Shown here in pieces: positions 58,415 through 64,000 of a stretch of 64,000 nt of DNA. A model generated the notes under the pieces. That model had not been told where the DNA came from. It made no database searches and saw only the letters and a program-made list of their open reading frames with translations. Position numbers and translations under genes: made by a program. The stretch's first letter is position 1; each line of letters starts with the position of its first letter. This DNA is from Vibrio zhugei (lineage in GTDB: Bacteria; Pseudomonadota; Gammaproteobacteria; Enterobacterales; Vibrionaceae), in the NCBI RefSeq assembly GCF_003716875.1, contig NZ_CP033077.1, positions 744,001 to 808,000 of the forward strand. Reading direction: 5' to 3'.

Positions 58415-58922
58415 TGGGTACCTCCAAAAAACCATGTATTGGACAAGGTCATCTTTATCAAACCTTACCCACTATGTTAAGCACTTTAGAGATGGATTGT
58501 GAAGTAAACCTAAGATTGTCAATATAGCGCATAAGGCTGTTCAATAATTTTTGTAACTTGTTCGAGGTCGCTATATCTTTAGAAGATCCGCGTCGCATTT
58601 TACTCTAGCTGACTGAGGATCCATGCCAGACGATCATCGGCATTATGACAATGTTCATTTCGAATTGCCCAATAAGCGATAACCACCGCTGGAGTTTTTC
58701 TCACTCAGCGGACGCATGATCAAGGGAAAAGAGACAGGCAAAAAAAAAGCGAGGACTCTAAGAGTACTCGCCAAAACTATTCAGAATGAATGTAATAACA
58801 ATATGAGCCAATCTATGTAGTTAGATAGGACAAAAGGTTGTCTATTCGGGGTAAAGAATACCCAGCTTGACGGTGAGCAATGTCAGACTTACGTCAAGCT
58901 TATGTTGATTGTTTGTTGATAT
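58415..58922. other. Region downstream of rctB with an iteron-like site
   Basis: No gene. It holds the rctB terminator (next entry) and an isolated ATGATCAAGG at 58716-58725, the same 10-mer as in the two long repeats of the origin (61359, 61479). Confidence 0.5.
58738..58775 (-). terminator. Terminator of rctB
   Basis: On the minus strand GGCGAGTACTCT pairs with AGAGTCCTCGC (one mismatch) and is followed by T9. It lies 150 bp after the rctB stop. Confidence 0.8.
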
Positions 58923-60899
58923 CTAGACTTCTAAGGTTAATTCATCTAGCACTTGGAAAACGCTGTCATCCAGGTGCCCTTCTAAAATTTTCTTACTCAC
59001 CTTGCGTCGTACCGCAAGCCCAGAGATAAGGCGCTCTATGGATAAGTGACGGCGGTTGGATTGGGAGTTATACAGCTCGATGACTTTACTCAGGGTTTCA
59101 TAAGGCACGACCTGCTCGCCCACTTTGAGTAGCTCAAGCTTATCAATCAACTCGACACACTCTTCTCGAATCGAGTTAGGAGAATGTCCTGTCATCGCGG
59201 CTAACGCAATGATACTGCGTTCTAGCGCTTCTGAAGAGGTATATTTCGATAATGTAATGGTGATCTCGTCGGCATTTATTTCAACCAAGTGCTTACGCAA
59301 CTTAACTCGTCTCCCGAGATTCCCTCTCGACGAAGAAGGCTTACGTTGAATCGGTTCAAATTCACCATCGATAATTTGCGACAATTCTTCGAGTTTTTGT
59401 TTCGATACCATTTCGTTACGCAGCGGATTAGGCAGTGTAGGCGCCATATTGCGTTTACCTGCATTCGTAGTACGAGCGCGAGAATAGCGTAAAACTTCTT
59501 CCACATCGCACTTGATATCGACTTCATAATCTTGCACTTTGTTTTTCTCAACCAATGTGGTGATCGTCAAGTGATATCCCCATAGGTTGACAACAAACAT
59601 GCTCTGATCGCCTTTACCTTCAGAGAGCTTTCTTAATTCACGAATCAGATCCATCGAAAAGCGTCGCCACTCAATATTACGAGCAAGCTTTTGATTTAAC
59701 TCACTTAATAACATAACGTCAGTATGACGACGTGACATTCGGCTTCGAAAGTAAGAATACAATTGGAACACCAGAGTATGTTGGCGAAGAATTTCTGGTG
59801 GAAATAAGAAAAAGTAGTCGCGAGTTAACAATTCTTCAAAAAACGAAGGTTCCCAAACCAGAATGTATAAATTCGGTTTTATACGAATTTCACCATCACT
59901 ATTTTCCGTTGGTGCTTCTTCTGAAGCGGTTATGGTGCGAGCTAGGAAACGAAACCGATCACTTTTAAAGCCTTCTGGCATATTTTCACTTAACCAACGT
60001 CCGGTAAGCTCGTGGAGTTGGAAATCGGTAAATTCGATCCGATCAATGCTATCTCGAATAGAATCCCTCGCAGGACCGCTGTCTTTTTTGCCGCGTAATT
60101 GAAGAATATCGGTAATGTACAATGGGGTCTTATTAGGCACATGACTGGCATTGAGATGATAATCTTCTTGATGAGAGTCGTGATATTGCACTGTGAGTGT
60201 GAACAGGGCAAATAACGTCATGAGATCGTCAACGGTCATGATATTTTTTGACGATCGTGTTTCGATCACAGCGCGTGTTCCTGAGATCGATACCATGGAT
60301 TTTTGATATTGTTTACGAGTACGTGGCGGAGCAAGTGCCTGATCGATAATTCCCGCCCAATTTGTCGGTGAGACAATAAATTGGTCGGCTTCGTCTTTCA
60401 TGGCTGGTGGCATATTCAAACCATGCTCATGCAACAAGCGTTGATTCACTTGAGTTTGAGCTAATGCTTTAGAGCGCTTGCGTTTTTCAGATTGTTTGAC
60501 CGAGTCGGTAACAAGGCTAGTTGAACCCAATACCGAGATAAGTTGATTGGGATTAATGAAACGATGCAGCATGGTTTTTCCGGCCAGTCCCTCTTCGAAC
60601 TTAACAGGAATCTGCATAAACAAACCCACTTGCACGGCTGCACGTAACCGTTGTTGAATGGCCGCGCGTGTTAACTTTCCATCGGTCGCTTCAATAAGCT
60701 CTGTCGTTGACACCAATCCATCTTTGCTACGAAAACCCTGTAGCGAGATCAAATTCAATAATTCGATGATGCTTTTGGTGACGCCTTTGAAATGTTGGTA
60801 TTGTTCAATCCAATCTACGGCAATTTCTGATACTTCAAATAGATGCCCATCTTTGTGCGATCGTGGGGCTTTAATCAATAATTTTTCTTCAGAGCTCAT
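58923..60899 (-). CDS. rctB: Chromosome-2 replication initiator RctB
   Basis: Initiator protein specific to vibrio secondary chromosomes, 658 residues, identical in length to V. cholerae RctB. It binds 12-mer iterons and 39-mers in the origin, melts the AT-rich element and represses its own gene. The N-terminus (MSSEEKLLIKAPRSHKDGHL) and the central winged-helix region (FRSRMSRRHTDVMLLSELNQ, then KLARNIEWRRFSMDLIREL) match what I know of RctB. The C-terminal fifth is charged and mediates dimerisation/inhibition in the known protein. GGAAA about 8 nt before the ATG. It is transcribed away from the origin. Confidence 0.96.
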   Translation of the reverse strand: MSSEEKLLIKAPRSHKDGHLFEVSEIAVDWIEQYQHFKGVTKSIIELLNLISLQGFRSKDGLVSTTELIEATDGKLTRAAIQQRLRAAVQVGLFMQIPVKFEEGLAGKTMLHRFINPNQLISVLGSTSLVTDSVKQSEKRKRSKALAQTQVNQRLLHEHGLNMPPAMKDEADQFIVSPTNWAGIIDQALAPPRTRKQYQKSMVSISGTRAVIETRSSKNIMTVDDLMTLFALFTLTVQYHDSHQEDYHLNASHVPNKTPLYITDILQLRGKKDSGPARDSIRDSIDRIEFTDFQLHELTGRWLSENMPEGFKSDRFRFLARTITASEEAPTENSDGEIRIKPNLYILVWEPSFFEELLTRDYFFLFPPEILRQHTLVFQLYSYFRSRMSRRHTDVMLLSELNQKLARNIEWRRFSMDLIRELRKLSEGKGDQSMFVVNLWGYHLTITTLVEKNKVQDYEVDIKCDVEEVLRYSRARTTNAGKRNMAPTLPNPLRNEMVSKQKLEELSQIIDGEFEPIQRKPSSSRGNLGRRVKLRKHLVEINADEITITLSKYTSSEALERSIIALAAMTGHSPNSIREECVELIDKLELLKVGEQVVPYETLSKVIELYNSQSNRRHLSIERLISGLAVRRKVSKKILEGHLDDSVFQVLDELTLEV

Positions 60900-61112
60900 A
60901 TCTGTTTCCGCATCACGTTAACCGTAATATCGCTATGTTTCCATGAAGCATAATGAAGTTTTGATCATAAATAAAGAAAAATCTTTAAGTTTTAAATAAC
61001 TGATCTTTTTGCTTAATCTGATTAATATTGATTAATATGATCATATGATCTGGCTTTGAAATAGCATGTAAGATTATGTTTTTAAAGGCAATAAATTTTT
61101 ATCTCTCGAAAG

Positions 61113-61246
61113 CATGATCATTGAATAACTGAAACCATGATCATGATAGTAAAGAAAGCATGATCATGTGATTGCGAATCGATGATCATCATGGATTCGC
61201 ACACATGATCAAAGACATTCCGCAACAATGATCATCGTGTGATCAC
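61113..61246. repeat. Six-iteron RctB-binding array
   Basis: TGATCA cores at 61115, 61138, 61161, 61183, 61206 and 61229, spaced 23, 23, 22, 23 and 23 bp, all inside the 8-mer ATGATCAT or ATGATCAA. An extra GTGATCAC is at 61239-61246. V. cholerae has six 12-mers with 10-11 bp spacers, the same geometry. Confidence 0.92.
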
Positions 61247-61249
61247 AGG

Positions 61250-61258
61250 TTATCCACA
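61250..61258 (+). promoter_or_regulatory. DnaA box
   Basis: TTATCCACA, the perfect consensus, directly after the iteron array, as in the known chromosome-2 origin where DnaA assists RctB. Confidence 0.9.
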
Positions 61259-61349
61259 GAACGATCGTCTTTTTGTCATCGGCTGAAGATATACTGCGTC
61301 ATTTTAGCTATTTTATGTCATTTCCAATGTGGATTTATCGCGTATTTGT

Positions 61350-61499
61350 CACGAAAGCATGATCAAGGTAAGTCATATTCGTGGCTCATTGCTGCTATTT
61401 TAAGCGTTTTTCGTCATGCAGTGACAGATGCCAGTCATTGTGCGCCAATCCCCCTTCACAACTGCCTATCGCGTAAACATGATCAAGGCAAGTCATGCG
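61350..61499 (+). repeat. Two direct repeats with iteron core (39-mer-like)
   Basis: Near-identical units at about 61350-61377 and 61470-61497 share AACATGATCAAGG/AGCATGATCAAGG followed by C/TAAGTCAT, preceded by TCGCG/TCACG. Spacing of the cores is 120 bp. They lie where the negative regulatory sites (39-mers, rctA region) are found in V. cholerae. Confidence 0.7.
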
Positions 61500-61700
61500 G
61501 CACTCTCGTGATTTCGACAACCTTGCATCGTATTGTCTAACCGGTTTGATATGGCTTTATGCATTGGTACATCTGACGTTTGCCGTAACTTAGCCATAAT
61601 TTATCATGCTTCCGTAAGGATCATTATCTTGATCATTGATCCGTCCTTACCCTCTTGCATCTGACTCATTGATGATATTGATTATCGACGAAATTTCGCT

Positions 61701-61777
61701 TGATCATCGTTCCGATATGGTCGATCTCGACAGGAAGCATGATCATGATGACGTCCTTGATCATGCTTCCAATATGG
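61701..61777. repeat. Inverted and direct iteron repeats, distal cluster
   Basis: GGAAGCATGATCA (61733-61745) and TGATCATGCTTCC (61758-61770) form a perfect 13-bp inverted repeat. TTGATCATCGTTCCGATATG (61700) and TTGATCATGCTTCCAATATG (61757) are direct repeats. A third TCATGCTTCC is at about 61604. Probably handcuffing/inhibitory RctB sites. Confidence 0.7.
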
Positions 61778-61934
61778 TATTGTTGTACTCACGAGATCGT
61801 ATTTTATGATAATGTGCTCTTGATTCAGTGATTTTTTGTAGGTATTCAATTTGAAATGACACATACCGTAATTTAGCGAGCGAATGTAATCGTTCCGAGC
61901 TAACTGAGTTGGATAAACGTATTGAGTCAGTTAG

Positions 61935-61947
61935 TTTACATTGTAAA
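61935..61947. promoter_or_regulatory. parS2 centromere site
   Basis: TTTACATTGTAAA matches the chromosome-2 centromere consensus TTTACANTGTAAA exactly. ParB2 binds it; location 214 bp before parA2. No other copy was noticed in the window. Confidence 0.9.
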
Positions 61948-62160
61948 TAAGTGACGCTGTCACATTTTAAATGTTTGCGAGTTTTGACGACAAGTATTAA
62001 CAAAAAATTGATGATGTTTATTGAGTTTGTTCATACTATAGCTAAATTAAGTTGTATTTAATGCGATATCTCGATATAAGTATTCGTACACCTTTTTGTT
62101 GTAAATTAATTGCTATGCTGTACAATTCAATTATCAAGGCCCTACTGACGGAATCAGGCA

Positions 62161-63378
62161 ATGAAACGAGAAAATACGATTGAAAATCTCTACCAACTCG
62201 CTGAGCAAACTCAACAAGTACAAGCGGATCGCATAGAGATAGTTTTAGAAGAGCGGCGTGATGAACATTTTCCACCGATGTCTAAGGCATTAATGGAAAC
62301 GCGTTCAGGATTAACTCGTCGTAAACTGGATGATGCGATTGCCAAGCTAGAAGCGGCAGGCCATCAATTTACTAAAAATAACGCAAATCATTATTCAATT
62401 TCTCTCGCTGAAGCACACATGTTGATGGATGCGGCGGGCGTGCCGAAGTTTCATGAACGTAAGAAAAGTGCGGATAATAAGCCCTGGATCGTCAATGTTC
62501 AGAACCAAAAGGGTGGCACGGGAAAATCCATGACGGCGGTACATTTAGCCGCTTGCCTCGCATTGAACTTGGATAAACGTTACCGTATTTGTCTTATCGA
62601 CTTGGACCCGCAAGGGTCACTGCGCCTATTTTTGAACCCACAAGTTAGCTTAAGTGAAAATGCCAATATCTACTCAGCCGTTGATATTATGCTGGATAAC
62701 GTTCCTGAAGGCACTGAAGTCGATAGCGAGTTTTTGGACAAAAACGTATTACTGCCAACTCAGTATCCTAACTTACGGACGATTTCTGCCTTCCCAGAAG
62801 ACGCTATGTTTAATGCAGAGGCGTGGCAGCATTTGTCCAAGAATCAATCGTTGGATATTGTGCGTCTGTTGAAACAGAAACTGATTGATAAGATTGCCGA
62901 TGATTTTGATATCATCATGATTGATACTGGGCCACACGTTGATCCGTTGGTGTGGAATGCAATGTACGCGTCCAATGCCTTGCTCATTCCGTGTGCGGCA
63001 AAACGGTTAGATTGGGCGTCGACGGTGAACTTCTTTCAACATCTCCCAACGGTGTATGAAATGTTTCCCGCGGATTGGCAGGGGTTGGAGTTTGTGCGCC
63101 TGATGCCGACCATGTTTGAAGATGATAATAAAAAACAGGTGTCGGTATTAACCGAAATGAATTATTTGTTGGGGGATCAAGTCATGATGGCGACGATTCC
63201 TCGTAGTCGTGCTTTTGAAACTTGTGCTGATACATACAGCACCGTATTTGACCTTACGTCCGGCGATTTTGAAGGCGGTAAGAAGACATTAGCTACCGCT
63301 CAAGATGCAGTACAAAAAAGTTCTTTAGAACTCGAGCGCGTTCTTCATAGTAACTGGGCTTCCTTGAATCAGGGGTAA
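62161..63378 (+). CDS. parA2: Chromosome-2 partition ATPase ParA2
   Basis: Walker-type ATPase of 405 residues that segregates the origin region with ParB2. An N-terminal helical/winged region of about 110 residues (LMETRSGLTRRKLDDAIAKL), typical of large type-Ia ParA proteins that also bind their promoter, precedes the deviant Walker A motif QKGGTGKS (bases 62509-62532). Walker B-like segments are ICLIDLDPQGS and IIMIDTGPH. It is co-transcribed with parB2 (7-bp gap). Confidence 0.95.
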   Translation: MKRENTIENLYQLAEQTQQVQADRIEIVLEERRDEHFPPMSKALMETRSGLTRRKLDDAIAKLEAAGHQFTKNNANHYSISLAEAHMLMDAAGVPKFHERKKSADNKPWIVNVQNQKGGTGKSMTAVHLAACLALNLDKRYRICLIDLDPQGSLRLFLNPQVSLSENANIYSAVDIMLDNVPEGTEVDSEFLDKNVLLPTQYPNLRTISAFPEDAMFNAEAWQHLSKNQSLDIVRLLKQKLIDKIADDFDIIMIDTGPHVDPLVWNAMYASNALLIPCAAKRLDWASTVNFFQHLPTVYEMFPADWQGLEFVRLMPTMFEDDNKKQVSVLTEMNYLLGDQVMMATIPRSRAFETCADTYSTVFDLTSGDFEGGKKTLATAQDAVQKSSLELERVLHSNWASLNQG

Positions 63379-63385
63379 TGAAAAA

Positions 63386-64000
63386 ATGGCATTAAAAACA
63401 TCTGAGCTGAATGCAAAATTGTTTGGTAAAGCAGATAAGCGCCGTGCGACCACACCGTTGGAAGCGCAAACCGCTGCGAAGGAACAAGCTCAAGTTATTG
63501 AATTAGCTGTGGCTGGTGAGCAGCAAGTCACGTTTGAATTGATGAGTATACCCGCGGAGCAAGTACAATCGGCGACGGTTGTGTTTGCTGAAAACGCTCG
63601 TGAACAGGCGTTTTTGAATGAACATGCGTTGTCGGATGTGTTAACTACGCTGCGTGATAAAGGTCAACAATACCCAGCGGTAGGGCGTCGGTCTGCGGAC
63701 GGTAAGATTGAAGTGCTTGATGGTAGCCGCCGTCGGATGTCGTGTATTTTGGCGGGCAAACCATTCTTGATTTATGTTGCCAATAACATTAATGCTGAGC
63801 ATGCAAAATTTCTTTCTGATGTCGCGAACGCGCATAAACCACTATCTTTGTATGAACGCGGCAAAGAAATGCAAGCGAAGCTTGATAGTGGTGAGGCGAC
63901 GGATCAAAAAGCATTGGCTCGTATGTTCCAATGCAGCGAGGCGTTAGTGAGTGGTGCGTTGAAAGCGGCGGCGCTTCCGCTTGAGTTATTGAAAGCTTAC
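63386..64000 (+). CDS. parB2: Chromosome-2 partition protein ParB2 (3'-truncated by window edge)
   Basis: Starts MALKTSELNAKLFGKADKRR and is open to the last base, so the C-terminus is outside the window; 205 codons are seen. The N-terminal ParB/Srx domain shows RDKGQQYPAVGRRSADGKIE and VLDGSRRRMSCILAGKPF, with the GSRR CTP-binding motif. The LYERGKEMQAKLDSG and ALARMFQCSEALVSGALKAA segments form the helix-turn-helix region that reads parS2. AGGGG about 11 nt before the ATG. Confidence 0.95.
   Translation, partial: MALKTSELNAKLFGKADKRRATTPLEAQTAAKEQAQVIELAVAGEQQVTFELMSIPAEQVQSATVVFAENAREQAFLNEHALSDVLTTLRDKGQQYPAVGRRSADGKIEVLDGSRRRMSCILAGKPFLIYVANNINAEHAKFLSDVANAHKPLSLYERGKEMQAKLDSGEATDQKALARMFQCSEALVSGALKAAALPLELLKAY

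Larger units (their letters stand above)
60900..61780. other. Replication origin of chromosome 2 (oriC2)
   Basis: Non-coding origin between rctB and parA2. In order: an AT-rich stretch 60955-61110, the likely unwinding element, with TTAATC/GATTAA inverted repeats (61013-61035) and TGATCA at 60962 and 61038; a regular iteron array; a DnaA box; two long direct repeats; and a cluster of further TGATCA sites and inverted repeats up to 61770. Many GATC sites give Dam-methylation control, which RctB requires. Confidence 0.9.

Noticed and set aside
61113..61246. Regularly spaced repeats as a CRISPR array
   Set aside because: The repeated unit is only 7-8 bp and the period is 23 bp; this is the RctB iteron array.
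61346..61540. A 64-residue plus-strand ORF in the origin with an internally repeated sequence
   Set aside because: The repeat in the protein is only the translation of the two origin direct repeats; there is no ribosome-binding site. Treated as origin DNA.

Overview
The window is a Vibrio-type secondary chromosome (chromosome 2) around its replication origin. The right end carries rctB, the chromosome-2 initiator, then an AT-rich stretch, an array of TGATCA iterons, a DnaA box, a perfect 13-bp match to the parS2 centromere motif, parA2 and the start of parB2. The gene order further left (yebC-like gene, malP-malQ-glgB, hcp-vgrG-DUF4123-VasX-type effector-immunity, and an INDY-type transporter and popT) resembles what I remember of the equivalent end of V. 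cholerae chromosome 2. I assign the genus level (Vibrio/Vibrionaceae) with confidence, not the species.

Layout. 1-5 kb: a TPR-GGDEF protein cut by the window edge, the DUF368 lipid-carrier translocase PopT, a PCu(A)C-like protein lacking the copper ligands, and SstT. 5-12 kb: a Sel1-repeat membrane protein, GlgX, and a GtrB plus GtrA-glucosyltransferase fusion pair. 12-27 kb: mostly single-gene units: a DUF5718-like protein, CtlX-type hydrolase, DUF445, PAP2 phosphatase, IclR regulator, chemoreceptor, a GntR-ABC exporter operon with a perfect palindromic operator, DUF2057, a DASS carboxylate transporter, an AEC carrier and a secreted GH3 glycosidase.

27-43 kb is the accessory heart of the window. 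All T6SS genes there are on the minus strand. An intact auxiliary cluster (hcp, vgrG, DUF4123 chaperone, VasX-like MIX effector, membrane immunity gene) has a recognisable sigma54 promoter and an 18-bp palindrome upstream. Downstream of it lies a decayed second copy: an orphan effector C-terminus split by an IS1634-type element, a VgrG that lost its N-terminus, a 28-codon gene start cut off by an IS66-type element, another effector C-terminus, and a TsiV2-like immunity pseudogene with a nonsense codon, a 2-nt homopolymer deletion and an IS30 insertion. This fits repeated displacement of effector-immunity modules followed by IS decay. The IS66 transposase is in two frames joined at a canonical A AAA AAG slippery heptamer, so it may be expressed by programmed -1 frameshifting.

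43-51 kb: glycogen/maltodextrin genes glgB, malQ and malP, which with glgX form a storage-glucan system. 51-56 kb: yibL and the cytochrome bo3 operon cyoABCDE. 57-64 kb: yebC-like gene, two small conserved proteins, rctB, origin and partition genes. I saw no tRNA, rRNA or CRISPR array.
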